Under the pieces are notes generated by a model. The model searched no databases and was not told the origin of the DNA. It was given only the letters and a program-made list of their open reading frames with translations. Source: Alphaproteobacteria bacterium (GTDB lineage: Bacteria > Pseudomonadota > Alphaproteobacteria > UBA6615). From it: a DNA stretch of 48,675 nucleotides. The DNA lies in contig JANQOE010000036.1 of the NCBI GenBank assembly GCA_028279245.1, positions 1 through 48,675 of the forward strand, written 5' to 3'. Both the position numbers and the translations under genes were made by a program. Numbering within the stretch: the stretch's first letter is position 1; each line of letters opens with the position of its first letter. Shown in pieces: positions 1 to 8,176 of the stretch.

Positions 1-614
1 CCGCCTATGACGACGCCGAAGTGAAGGCGGCGATGGCGCTGTGGAGGGACCTGACCGATCAGGATTACTTCCTACCGAATGCCAATGCCGACGGCTGGAC
101 GGATGCGTCGGACAAGGTGGCGCGTGGCGACGCTGCGATGACGCTAATGGGCACCTGGATCACCGGCTATTGGAATGGCATCGGGCTGGTCCCTGGCGAG
201 GATTACGACTTCTTCCCGTTCCCGGCCATCAATGAAGGCGTGCCCAATGCGGTGGTCGGCCCGGTCGACGGGTTCGTTATCTCTTCCGATGTGCAGAATG
301 CCGAGGGCGCGAAAGAGTTCCTCGCCTACATGATGTCGAGCACCGATGTGCAGGCGGCTTGGACGAACGACTTCGGCGCATTGTCGGCGAACGTGAACGT
401 CGATCCGTCGATCTACAACGATGTCATGCAGCGGGCGTTCAGCACGGTGGCGGACGCGGACACCTTCGCCTTCAACTACGACCTGGCAACGCCGCCGCCG
501 GTCGCGGAGGTCGGATTGTCGATGTTTGCCCGGTTCATGGATGATCCGAGCAAGGTCGACGATATCCTGGCGCAGGTCGCCACCGATGCCGAAAGGGCTT
601 TCCAAGAACAGTAG
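1..614 (+). CDS. Sugar ABC transporter substrate-binding protein (C-terminal part)
   Basis: The open frame runs in from the left edge (first full codon at base 3) and stops at 614, so only about the last 203 residues are present. They read as the C-terminal lobe of a family-1 extracellular solute-binding protein, which binds a sugar or oligosaccharide in the periplasm and delivers it to the membrane permeases. Typical elements are the stretch GDAAMTLMGTWITGYW, a VVGPVDGFVIS-like strand, and the helix EGAKEFLAYMMSSTDVQAAW. Two permease genes follow at 674 and 1548, as in MalEFG/UgpBAE-type operons. The sugar cannot be told from this fragment. The signal peptide would lie outside the window. 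Confidence 0.85.
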   Translation, partial: AYDDAEVKAAMALWRDLTDQDYFLPNANADGWTDASDKVARGDAAMTLMGTWITGYWNGIGLVPGEDYDFFPFPAINEGVPNAVVGPVDGFVISSDVQNAEGAKEFLAYMMSSTDVQAAWTNDFGALSANVNVDPSIYNDVMQRAFSTVADADTFAFNYDLATPPPVAEVGLSMFARFMDDPSKVDDILAQVATDAERAFQEQ

Positions 615-673
615 ACTGACCGAAAGGTGCTGCCGGGATTGGCCCGGCGGCGCCCGCCCCGGAGACGCGCAGG

Positions 674-1555
674 TTGCAGCGGGAAAACACTTTCTGGCGT
701 ATCGTTTTTCTGGCCCTACCCCTGAGCGTCTTTGCTGTTCTGGTGATCTGGCCGCTGGCCAGTTCGTTCTTCTATAGCTTCACGAACTGGAACGGCTTCA
801 GTTCCGACTACGACTTCGTCGGCTTCCGCAACTTCGCGAAGATCTACACCGACAAGCTGTTCCTCAACGCGATCATCAATACGGCAGTCTGGATGGTCGC
901 GGCGATCGTGCTGCCGACCTTGCTCGGACTGGGCCTGGCGTTGCTGATCGACAGCCACGTGCCGGGTGGCCAGGTCTTCAAGTCAATCTTCTACCTGCCG
1001 ATCTGCCTCTCGGCGGTCGTGGTCGGGCAAATCTGGATCTGGATCTACCAGCCGGACTGGGGACTGCTGAACACGGCCATCGGGTTCGTCACGGGCGAAC
1101 CGTTGAACTACGCCTGGCTGGCGAAACCGAACACGGCGCTCGGTTCGGTGATCGTTGCCTGGTCGTGGCAGCAGACCGGCCTGTCGATGGTTATCTATCT
1201 GGCCGGGCTAACGGCGATCCCGGAGGACCTGCTCGAGGCGTGCGATTTGGAGGGTGCTTCGGCCTGGCAGCGAATCCGGTTTGTCGTGGTCCCGTTGCTC
1301 ACCCCGGCGACAGTGGTGGTGATCGCGCTCAGCGTCATCAACTCGCTGAAGGGGTTCGACATCCTCTTCATCATGACGGGCGGCGGGCCGTTCAACAGCT
1401 CCGACACACTCGCCATGCACATGTACAACGAGTCCTTCAAAAAGTACCTCACCGGCTACGGCAGTGCGATTTCCGTGGTGCTGTTCCTGATCGCCATCAC
1501 GGTGATCGGCATCTACTTCCGCCAGTTGAAGAAGGTCGACGAGATCTATGGATGA
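674..1555 (+). CDS. Sugar ABC transporter permease, MalF/UgpA type
   Basis: A 293-residue inner-membrane permease of the binding-protein-dependent (MalF/UgpA) family. It has about six hydrophobic segments, beginning with one near residues 10-30 after a short cytoplasmic N-terminus. The EAA loop that docks the ATPase reads LEACDLEGASAWQRIRFVVVPLL, around residues 187-210. The chosen start is TTG at 674, with GGAG at 661-664 as a plausible ribosome site. The gene lies 59 bases after the binding protein and overlaps the second permease by 8 bases, so the two permeases are almost certainly co-translated and form a heterodimer. The substrate is probably a sugar, inferred from family only. Confidence 0.9.
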   Translation: MQRENTFWRIVFLALPLSVFAVLVIWPLASSFFYSFTNWNGFSSDYDFVGFRNFAKIYTDKLFLNAIINTAVWMVAAIVLPTLLGLGLALLIDSHVPGGQVFKSIFYLPICLSAVVVGQIWIWIYQPDWGLLNTAIGFVTGEPLNYAWLAKPNTALGSVIVAWSWQQTGLSMVIYLAGLTAIPEDLLEACDLEGASAWQRIRFVVVPLLTPATVVVIALSVINSLKGFDILFIMTGGGPFNSSDTLAMHMYNESFKKYLTGYGSAISVVLFLIAITVIGIYFRQLKKVDEIYG

Positions 1556-2426
1556 GGCCAACGCCATGGATTTGCCCGGGCATGGCCGGCCGGTGGCGCA
1601 GCCGTTCAATCCCTGGCCCGCCGTCATCTTGATCGCGATGATCTGCCTGGCTTTTCTGTTTCTGGCGCCGACGATCGGCGTGCTGCTTTCGTCCATCAAG
1701 ACAACGCGGGAGATCGCGCTGGGCGAGTTGTGGACCGTCCCGGCGGCGCTCTATCTCGGCAATTACGTCGAGGTGCTCAGCAACCCGGCCGTCCACCGGT
1801 ATCTGGTTAATACACTGCTGGTCACGGTGCCGGCCACGGCCGCCTCGATCGGGCTCGGTACATTGGCGGGCTACGTCTTCGCGAAGATGCCGTTCAGGGG
1901 CGGTAATTTGCTGTTCCTGGTCATCGTGTCCGGCATGTTCTTTCCGCCGCAGGCCATTCTGATTCCGCTGTTCCGGCTGTTCAATGTGGTCGGATTGATC
2001 GACACGCTCTGGCCGATCATCTTGGTCCACACCGCGCTGGGCATCCCGATCTGCACGCTGCTCATGCGCAATTTCTTCGCGACGGTGCCAAACGCATTGC
2101 GGGAGTCGGCGATCCTTGAAGGAGCCAACGAGTGGCAGGTGCTGACGCGGGTCGCCTTGCCATTGAGCCTACCGGCGTTGGCGGTTCTGGCGACGCTGCA
2201 GTTCACCTGGATCTGGAACGATTTCCTGTGGCCGCTGATCTTCACCCAGTCCGATGAGAAGCGGACGATCATGATCGGGCTGGTCAATCTGAGCGGCCAG
2301 TATTCCGTCGCCTACGGTGTGCAGGGCGCGTTGTCGCTGGTGGCCAGTCTGCCAACCCTGTTCGTGTTCCTGTTCTTTCAACGCTACTTCATCAAGGGCA
2401 TGACCATGGGCGCCGTCAAAGGCTAG
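1548..2426 (+). CDS. Sugar ABC transporter permease, MalG/UgpE type
   Basis: A 292-residue permease of the MalG/UgpE family, partner of the preceding gene. Several membrane segments are clear, and the EAA loop reads ESAILEGANEWQVLTRVALPL, about residues 185-205. The C-terminal helix ends in FFQRYFIKGMTMGAVKG, a hallmark ending of this subfamily. The start is ATG 1548, inside the end of the upstream gene; an in-frame ATG at 1566 is an alternative. No ATP-binding subunit follows: the next gene lies on the other strand and ends only 3 bases away. The ATPase must be upstream of the window, elsewhere, or a shared MsmK/UgpC-like protein. Confidence 0.92.
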   Translation: MDEANAMDLPGHGRPVAQPFNPWPAVILIAMICLAFLFLAPTIGVLLSSIKTTREIALGELWTVPAALYLGNYVEVLSNPAVHRYLVNTLLVTVPATAASIGLGTLAGYVFAKMPFRGGNLLFLVIVSGMFFPPQAILIPLFRLFNVVGLIDTLWPIILVHTALGIPICTLLMRNFFATVPNALRESAILEGANEWQVLTRVALPLSLPALAVLATLQFTWIWNDFLWPLIFTQSDEKRTIMIGLVNLSGQYSVAYGVQGALSLVASLPTLFVFLFFQRYFIKGMTMGAVKG

Positions 2427-2429
2427 CTG

Positions 2430-3062
2430 TTAGACCCTGAGCCAGATCGGCAACAGAGGGAAGGACCGGACGGCTGGACTGGGTGCGGCCTTGGGGCGCG
2501 GGCTTGCCGATGCCGATGCCGGGCGGGCATCGGGTTCGGCGCGTTTGGTGACGCCGAAGGTGAATTCGATCAGCCATTCGAGGGCGCGCCAGAAGCGCAG
2601 GGAGTCGAGGACCGGGTTCACAAGGTTGGTGATGGCGCAATAGCAGGTGTCGCGGCGGCCGCGGTGGTGTTGGGCGTGCTGTTGGGCCGTCTGCAGGATC
2701 CCCAACTCCTGAAGAAAGGTGGCGGCGCGCGGGCGTTCGGTACGTGGCAGGTGGTTCCATTTGTGGATTTCGTTCGCGTTCATGCCGAGCAGCACCGCCA
2801 GGACGACTTGCCAGACCAGCCAGCCGGCCGCCCAGGCGCCGGCGAGAACCACCGCGCCCAGGCAGATGCTGGACCAGCTGGTGGCGAACCAGGAGCGTTT
2901 GGTGAAGGCCGCAGGGTCGATGTGGTGGCGCAGATTTGGTGCGAAGATCAATGGGCCGACTAGGGGCCAGTTTGGATCGCCATAGCTGTCCTCGAACCAG
3001 TGCACCAGGCCGGTGACGAAGTCCGTGATCAGGACGACGATCAGGATATCAACGATTTCCAT
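2430..3062 (-). CDS. CarF/PEDS1/FAD4-family lipid desaturase (putative plasmanylethanolamine desaturase)
   Basis: A 210-residue membrane protein of the lipid-desaturase family that includes Myxococcus CarF, human PEDS1 (TMEM189) and plant FAD4. The family's di-iron histidines are all visible: H21 in GLVHWFEDSYG, H46/H47 in LRHHIDPAA, H100 and H104 in NEIHKWNH, and H129/H132/H133 in QQHAQHHRG. A segment matching the human LNYPLEKIGFWRRLE region (NLVNPVLDSLRFWRALE) follows. CarF and PEDS1 use O2 to make the vinyl-ether bond of plasmalogens, while FAD4 makes a trans-3 double bond in a phospholipid acyl chain; the sequence alone does not decide between them. I chose ATG 3062 because the family similarity begins there and the codon overlaps the stop of the small upstream gene (TGATG). 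The last ~38 residues are a Pro/Ala/Ser-rich tail of unknown role. Confidence 0.82.
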   Translation of the reverse strand: MEIVDILIVVLITDFVTGLVHWFEDSYGDPNWPLVGPLIFAPNLRHHIDPAAFTKRSWFATSWSSICLGAVVLAGAWAAGWLVWQVVLAVLLGMNANEIHKWNHLPRTERPRAATFLQELGILQTAQQHAQHHRGRRDTCYCAITNLVNPVLDSLRFWRALEWLIEFTFGVTKRAEPDARPASASASPRPKAAPSPAVRSFPLLPIWLRV

Positions 3063-3220
3063 CAGGTGGTACCGCGAGCGACGCGGCGGACATGGGTTGG
3101 GCGGCGCGCCGCCATGGTCCAGAGCCGGTCGAACCCGCTGGCCAGGCTCAGCAAGGCAAGGCCGGCCAAGGCCAGAGCGGTGTAGTTCCCGGGTGGCGTC
3201 AGGAAAATCTGTAGATCCAC
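3062..3220 (-). CDS. Small one-pass membrane protein upstream of the desaturase
   Basis: A 52-residue open frame starting at GTG 3220, with a good ribosome site (GGGAG, 9 bases upstream). It contains one hydrophobic segment (about residues 12-29, YTALALAGLALLSLASGF) and a very basic C-terminus (AARRPTHVRRVARG), which suggests that end faces the cytoplasm. Its stop overlaps the start of the desaturase by one base (TGATG), which implies coupled translation and favours a real gene. The frame stays open further upstream to TTG 3283, but that start would lie within the operator repeats. I do not recognise a family. It could be a helper or anchoring subunit of the desaturase, or a coupling leader; both are inference. 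Confidence 0.55.
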   Translation of the reverse strand: MDLQIFLTPPGNYTALALAGLALLSLASGFDRLWTMAARRPTHVRRVARGTT

Positions 3221-3238
3221 GGCTTTCGGCTCCCAAAT

Positions 3239-3297
3239 TGATCGTTGTTCAGTATAACTAGCTTGAAACTGATCGATGTTCAATATATTTTTTGAAC
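3239..3297. promoter_or_regulatory. Divergent operator/promoter region with repeated half-sites
   Basis: The AT-rich stretch between the TetR gene and the desaturase operon holds two 18-base direct repeats, TGATCGTTGTTCAGTATA (3239-3256) and TGATCGATGTTCAATATA (3270-3287), identical at 16 of 18 positions and offset by 31 bases (about three helical turns). Half-sites alternate in orientation: GTTCA at 3247, TTGAA at 3263, GTTCAA at 3278 and TTGAAC at 3292, spaced 16, 15 and 14 bases. TetR-family proteins bind palindromes as dimers, so this array is a likely operator for the adjacent regulator, controlling itself and the divergent operon. The binding itself is inferred. Confidence 0.55.
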
Positions 3298-3324
3298 GAT
3301 GATATTTTTCCTAGCGGGCCGCTA

Positions 3325-3927
3325 ATGGGGCGCCGCGCCGACCACACCCGCGAGGAGCTCCATGAGCTGGCGCTCACCGCGGCCCGGACCATCGTCAGTG
3401 CGGATGGCCTGCGGGGGCTGACCGCCAGGGGCGTCGCGCGCGGTATCGGCTACACGATCGGTACGATCTACAATCTGTTCGATGACTTGGACGATCTAAT
3501 CGTCCACCTGAACGGCACCACGCTGGACGCGCTCTATGAGGCGGTGACGGCGGAGCCGGTCGGGCACGGGCCGGAAGCGGCGCTCCGCGCTTACGCGCGC
3601 CGCTACAAGGAGTTCACGGACACCCATCCGAAGCTGTGGCGGGCGCTGTTCGAACATCAACTGCCGGACGGCTATGTCCGGCCCCGCTGGTACGAACCGA
3701 AAGTCATCCGCCTGTTAGGGCTGGCAGAGCGCGCTCTGGAGCCGTTTTTCGAACCGGATCAAACCACGCTGCGCCAGCATCACGCCCGGGTTTTGTGGAG
3801 TTCGCTGTACGGGATCTGCTCCCTCGCCCAAAGCCAGAAGATCAATGAAGGCGAGACCGCGACGGCGCTGACCGACACGCTGATTACGACCTATCTGGCC
3901 GGCCTTAGCGCGCACAATGGGGACTGA
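3325..3927 (+). CDS. TetR/AcrR family transcriptional regulator
   Basis: A 200-residue regulator. The N-terminal helix-turn-helix domain is clear: THTREELHELAL-like helix 1 (residues 8-17), then LTARGVARGIGYTIGTIYNLF with the recognition helix near residues 37-48. The rest is the helical ligand-binding and dimerisation part, where no ligand can be read. The frame is open from TTG 3292, but that codon lies inside the proposed operator, so ATG 3325 (MGRRADHTREEL) is the better start. It diverges from the small membrane protein and lipid desaturase operon, which suggests that it represses that operon and perhaps itself, probably in response to a lipid or hydrophobic compound. The gene ends 3 bases from the convergent hydrolase. 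Confidence 0.88.
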   Translation: MGRRADHTREELHELALTAARTIVSADGLRGLTARGVARGIGYTIGTIYNLFDDLDDLIVHLNGTTLDALYEAVTAEPVGHGPEAALRAYARRYKEFTDTHPKLWRALFEHQLPDGYVRPRWYEPKVIRLLGLAERALEPFFEPDQTTLRQHHARVLWSSLYGICSLAQSQKINEGETATALTDTLITTYLAGLSAHNGD

Positions 3928-3930
3928 ACC

Positions 3931-5309
3931 CTAGGACGATCCGAGCACGTCCAAGAACCGGGCGATGGGCGGTGCATCGCTCTCCAGACCGATCGACAAC
4001 GAGAAGTGGCCGCGTCGGCGAATGAATAGGTTCTCCGCCGGGACGTTCCACATCTCGGCGAGGGCCTTGCCTTCGGCGAAGGGCGTCACCGTATCGGCGC
4101 TGCCCAAGACAAATATGATCTTCTCCGGTGACATGACGGGCGGGCCGCTCGGCTCGAGCTTGCGCATCCAATGCTGGCGGATGGCGTCGGACCAGCCGAC
4201 CCGGCGCAGCCAGCGGGTCAAGCCGACCGCCCGGATGAGTTCACCGTCATAGGCCGCGGAGGTGCTGGTCGCGACTAGGAGCAAGGCATCCGGCTGGAAA
4301 CGCTGGGGCCAGTGGGCGGCGGCCGTGGCAACGAGTTGGCTGCATTGGGAGCCCAGACTGACGCCGCCGACCCCAACAGGCCCTTCCCCTTGGGCGCGGC
4401 TCCACTCAACCAGGCGCCCGACCTCGTCGACCCAGGCGCGGAACAGTTCGAATAACCCGAGCGGCACCCGGCCGAGGACCGGCTCACCACCGAACCACCC
4501 GTCAGGGCGCCGGCGGCCGTGCCAGGGTCCAGGATGACCCGCAGCCCCTGCCCCGCCAATCGGGCGATGGGGTCGTCGAGTTCCGGCCACATCTCGTTTT
4601 CCATGCAGACGCCGTGGAGATAGATGAGGGTGGCGCGGGGCGGCCGGTCCGCCGGTTCGATGACCCGCGCCCAGGCGGTGTCGCCGGCGTGGGGCGAGGC
4701 ATGGCGCAACCAATACTGGCGGCCGCGCCAATGGGGAATTTGGCGGGACGCCTCAATGCGAACGGGCGCCGGGGTCGGATAGGCGTGCGCCCAATCGGCC
4801 AGGCGTTGGCCATGGGCGGCCTCGACCGCTTCGGCACTGGCTGGTTCCAGGCGGACTTGCGGCCAACGGGTTGCCGATGGCAGCAGCCAGTTGCGCTGCG
4901 CCATGTGGCGCTGGGCGGCGGTGCGGCGGGCGGCTTCCGCCTCGGAACAGGCCACCGGCCCGGGATCGCCCTGGCCGAACAACGCCGTCGTCCAGTCGCG
5001 CTCCGCCGCACGGTACCGGTCTTGCTGGGTCAGTAGGCGGCGGACGACGTAGTTACCGACATGCTGGCGTTCGCCGGCGAGAACGGCGGCCCAGCCGCGG
5101 GACAGGCGGAAGAAGAGATTGGTGACAAATGGCAGCGCCGCCGAATCATACCAGGGCTGGAGCAGCAGGCGGCCGCTCAACCCATGCAGATACCATTGGC
5201 GGATTGGCCGGCGGCCGGCCGGCCGGGTTAGCCCAGATCGTAGTTCCGGGCGACGACCGTGCTGATTGGCGCCAGACGAAAACCCCGCTGTTCCAGGGTG
5301 GTCAACCAT
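3931..5309 (-). pseudogene. Alpha/beta-fold hydrolase interrupted by a single-base frameshift
   Basis: Two overlapping minus-strand frames together make one alpha/beta hydrolase. The N-terminal frame (from 5309) carries LIYLHGVCMENEMWPELDDPIARLAGQGLRVIL and then degenerates. The correct continuation, PWHGRRRPDGWFGGEPVLG, is in the next frame and runs to 3931. It contains the nucleophile elbow GVSLGS, the acid loop GSADTVTPF and the catalytic-His motif RRGHFSLS. Adding one base at the GGG run 4525-4527 (CCC on the coding strand) restores a continuous protein. This is either a recent inactivating deletion or a sequencing error. The N-terminus is uncertain: ATG 5309 overlaps the upstream gene by 82 bases, and TTG 5180 is an alternative. 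The substrate is unknown. Confidence 0.75.
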
Positions 5310-6358
5310 GCCCTGACAACGTCAACGGTGGCGTTGTGGGGGTGGGCAATGCCGATCGCCTGGCCGTTCTTCGTGGCGATGCGCTCGAGTTCCGTAAGGG
5401 CCGCGCGTACCGCGCCGGGGCCAGCATCGTGATCCAGAAAGACCTGGCGCGATGCCGCTGGAACGCCATGCTGGATCGCCGTCGAGTGCGCCACGGATTC
5501 GCCGGACGTCTTGCTGTCCAGGAACAGCAAGCCACGCCGGGCCACAGCCTGCATGACAATCGACATTCCATGCCGATCCTCCGTGAACCGACTGCCCATG
5601 TGGTTGTTCACACCGACATAGCCGGAAAAGCGATCGAGCGCCCAGTCAATTCGACCGCGAAGCTCGGCATCATCCAACTTGGTCAGGAGGGCGTTCGGAC
5701 CCGGGTCCTTGCGGTGGTCGTGGGGTTCCATCGGGATGTGGAGCATCAGCTCATGCCCGGCGGCGCGCGCCTTGCGGGCGAGGTTCGGCAGATCCCGCGC
5801 ATAGGACATCAAGGACATCGTCATGGGGCCGGGCAATTGAATGACCCGTTCCGCCTGGCGGCGGTTGACGCCGACATCGTCGAAAACGATGGCGATCAGC
5901 GGCCGGCCATCGTCCGGCGGCGCGGCCACCGCATAGCGGCGCCAGGTGGGCTGGCCGAAGTTGGAACGGTCGACCGCCGGCCGGACAATTCGCGGCTGGG
6001 GCCGTGGGGCCGGGGTTGCGCGTTGTTGGGGGGCGGCCAGTGCCGCTATCTCCGTCTGCGGGCCGGCCGGGCGGATGGTTAGTGGGGTCGCCGGCAGGGC
6101 TGGATCGTTGTCATCGCGGGCGGTTAGCTGTGACGACGCATCGTCGAGGCGGTCCGGCCGGGCGCCATCGCCGGTGAACGCCGTTGTGGCGCTGACGGTC
6201 GCCAGAAAAACAGCAAGGGCGGTGACCCGGCGCAAGCGCACCCCCTCAGCCGCAAGCCGGGTCTGGCGCAGCCGGCGACGGAAACGCGCCGGCTGTACCG
6301 ACCACTCCAGCCGGCGGCGCCGTATATCGATCGTCAAGCCCCCTCCGATCCAATGCAT
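5228..6358 (-). CDS. Divergent polysaccharide deacetylase family protein (YibQ-like)
   Basis: A 376-residue protein. It has a basic N-terminus, one membrane anchor around residues 45-63 (VTALAVFLATVSATTAF), a Pro/Ala-rich linker to about residue 140, then a divergent polysaccharide deacetylase (YibQ, DUF610) domain. Recognisable family segments are LIAIVFDDVGVNRRQAERV, GPMTMSLMSYA, GHELMLHIPMEP and YVGVNNHMGSRFT. The domain resembles NodB-fold carbohydrate esterases and is thought to act on a cell-wall or envelope polymer in the periplasm; the substrate is not known. The start is ATG 6358, or TTG 6337, which directly follows a strong GGAGGGGGC ribosome site. The hydrolase remnant follows on the same strand. 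Confidence 0.88.
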   Translation of the reverse strand: MHWIGGGLTIDIRRRRLEWSVQPARFRRRLRQTRLAAEGVRLRRVTALAVFLATVSATTAFTGDGARPDRLDDASSQLTARDDNDPALPATPLTIRPAGPQTEIAALAAPQQRATPAPRPQPRIVRPAVDRSNFGQPTWRRYAVAAPPDDGRPLIAIVFDDVGVNRRQAERVIQLPGPMTMSLMSYARDLPNLARKARAAGHELMLHIPMEPHDHRKDPGPNALLTKLDDAELRGRIDWALDRFSGYVGVNNHMGSRFTEDRHGMSIVMQAVARRGLLFLDSKTSGESVAHSTAIQHGVPAASRQVFLDHDAGPGAVRAALTELERIATKNGQAIGIAHPHNATVDVVRAWLTTLEQRGFRLAPISTVVARNYDLG

Positions 6359-6527
6359 TAGGCAACCGCCTAACCGCGGGTAAGGGTCCGATCAATAGGC
6401 GCGCAAAAATTGCCACCACGTTAACATCGCTGCGCGCAGGCATGGCTCTCCCTGTTCCGAATGCCACTGCACCTTGCACGCGTGCTTCGCCCCTTGTAAA
6501 CCAAATCAAAGGGTTAGCGGCTATCCA

Positions 6528-7154
6528 ATGTTTCTTCTGCTCGATAACTACGACAGCTTTACCTACAACCTGGCGCATTACTTGGGCGAACTTGGGGCGG
6601 AGGTCGCCGTTCGGCGTAACGACGTACTCACCGCGAAGGAGGCGGTGGCGTTGGCCCCAAAGGCAATCGTTATCTCCCCCGGACCGGGGGTGCCGGACTC
6701 CGCCGGCATATCCCTCGACCTGGTGCCGGCGGCGTTGGCTGCTGGAATCCCGATTCTCGGGGTCTGTCTGGGTCATCAGGCCATCGGGCAAGCCTTTGGC
6801 GGGACGATCGAGCGGGCGCCGGCGCCAATGCATGGCAAGATCAGCGCGATTGAACATCGCCGCGGCGACGTATTTGCCGGGCTGCCGAGCCCGATCGCCG
6901 TGACCCGCTACCACTCGTTGGTCGTCTCCCGAAAGGGGCTGCCGGACGTGCTTGAAGTGACCGCGGAAACGGCGGATGGTCTGATCATGGGCCTGAAACA
7001 CAAGACCTTGCCCGCCTACGGCGTCCAGTTTCATCCGGAGAGCATTGCCTCGGCGGGCGGGCAACAGCTGTTGGCCAACTTCATCGGCTTGGCGACCGGG
7101 GAGACGCCGGTGGCGGTGCGGACCCGGCATATCGAAGAGAGGGTCTGGGCATGA
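6528..7154 (+). CDS. trpG: Anthranilate synthase glutamine amidotransferase component
   Basis: A 208-residue class-I glutamine amidotransferase that supplies ammonia to anthranilate synthase (TrpE), the first step of tryptophan synthesis. It may also serve as PabA for folate. The start [15 protein letters not shown] is diagnostic. The oxyanion segment [11 protein letters not shown], the nucleophile cysteine in [10 protein letters not shown] and the catalytic His-Glu of VQFHPESI are all present. I chose ATG 6528 because similarity begins there, although the frame is open from 6474. trpE is not adjacent: the upstream neighbour is a divergent deacetylase. Its stop overlaps the trpD start (ATGA). 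No Trp-rich leader peptide is seen in the 169-base upstream gap. Confidence 0.96.
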   Translation: MFLLLDNYDSFTYNLAHYLGELGAEVAVRRNDVLTAKEAVALAPKAIVISPGPGVPDSAGISLDLVPAALAAGIPILGVCLGHQAIGQAFGGTIERAPAPMHGKISAIEHRRGDVFAGLPSPIAVTRYHSLVVSRKGLPDVLEVTAETADGLIMGLKHKTLPAYGVQFHPESIASAGGQQLLANFIGLATGETPVAVRTRHIEERVWA

Positions 7155-8176
7155 CGGCCGACATGACCGACCTGAAAGCCCTGATTGCCAAGGCGGCCAA
7201 TGGCGAGGCGCTGTCCGCCGCTGAGGCCGAGACCGCCTTCGACGTGATGATGTCCGGCGATGCGACCCCGGCCCAGATGGGCGGCTTCCTGATGGCGCTG
7301 CGGGTGCGTGGCGAGACGGTCGACGAAATCACCGGCGCCGCGCGGACCATGCGGGCGAAGGCTATGGCTATTGAGGCGCCACCCGGCGCCATTGACTGTG
7401 TCGGGACGGGCGGCGACGGCAAGGGCACGTTGAATATCAGTACCGGCGCCAGCATCGTTGTCGCGGCTTGCGGGGTGCCGGTGGCGAAGCACGGGAACCG
7501 GGCCCTTAGCTCGAAGACCGGGGCGGCGGATGTGCTGGCGGCGTTGGGCGTCAATATCGACGCGGATATGAGCCTGATCAAGAAGAGCCTGTGGGAGAAC
7601 GGGATCGCCTTCCTGATGGCGCCGCGTCACCACAGCGCCATGCGGAACGTTGCGGGCGTGCGGGTCGAGTTGGGAACGCGGACGCTGTTCAACATCCTCG
7701 GGCCACTGTCGAACCCGGCGTTCGTGAAGCGGCAGGCGGTCGGGGTGTTTGCCCGGGAGTGGGTTGAGCCGTTGGCGCGGGTCCTGGGCAATCTGGGTCT
7801 GGAGCGGGCCTGGGTGTTCCACGGCGAAGGCGGGCTCGACGAGATGACGACGACCGGCACGACCTATGTGGCCGAACTGATGGATGGCGACGTCCGGACC
7901 TTCGAGGTGACGCCGGAGGACGCAGGGCTGCCACGGGCCGAATTGGCCGACCTGTTGGGCGGCGATCCGCAGACCAACGCGGACGCGTTGCGCGGACTGC
8001 TGGGCGGCGGTAAGAGCGCCTTCCGCGACGTGGTGGTCTACACGGCCGCGGGCGCGCTGATCGTTGCCGGCAAGGCGGACAATCTGAAAGATGGGGCGCA
8101 ACTGGCCGCGCTAGCGATCGACAGCGGCGAGGCCCAGCGGCGGCTCGACAAGATGGTCGAGATCACCAACCAATGA
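7151..8176 (+). CDS. trpD: Anthranilate phosphoribosyltransferase
   Basis: A 341-residue enzyme joining anthranilate to PRPP in the second step of the tryptophan pathway. The signature loops are visible: [16 protein letters not shown] (PRPP and Mg binding, about residues 79-94), [22 protein letters not shown], and [18 protein letters not shown] followed by [16 protein letters not shown]. Length is normal for the family. The gene overlaps trpG and trpC by 4 bases each, so the three are almost certainly translated as one coupled operon. Confidence 0.97.
   Translation: MTADMTDLKALIAKAANGEALSAAEAETAFDVMMSGDATPAQMGGFLMALRVRGETVDEITGAARTMRAKAMAIEAPPGAIDCVGTGGDGKGTLNISTGASIVVAACGVPVAKHGNRALSSKTGAADVLAALGVNIDADMSLIKKSLWENGIAFLMAPRHHSAMRNVAGVRVELGTRTLFNILGPLSNPAFVKRQAVGVFAREWVEPLARVLGNLGLERAWVFHGEGGLDEMTTTGTTYVAELMDGDVRTFEVTPEDAGLPRAELADLLGGDPQTNADALRGLLGGGKSAFRDVVVYTAAGALIVAGKADNLKDGAQLAALAIDSGEAQRRLDKMVEITNQ

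Noticed and set aside
3221-3283. Longer version of the small membrane protein starting at TTG 3283
   Set aside because: That start would lie inside the operator repeats, whereas GTG 3220 has GGGAG at correct spacing.
5129-6082. 317-codon open frame on the plus strand
   Set aside because: It lies opposite the YibQ-type deacetylase; its translation is Gly/Arg/Ala-rich without any motif, a GC-rich shadow.
6359-6527. Possible trp attenuator before trpG
   Set aside because: No short leader frame with Trp codons and no hairpin plus T-run is present; only a small inverted repeat TTAGGC-AACC-GCCTAA at 6358-6373 is seen.
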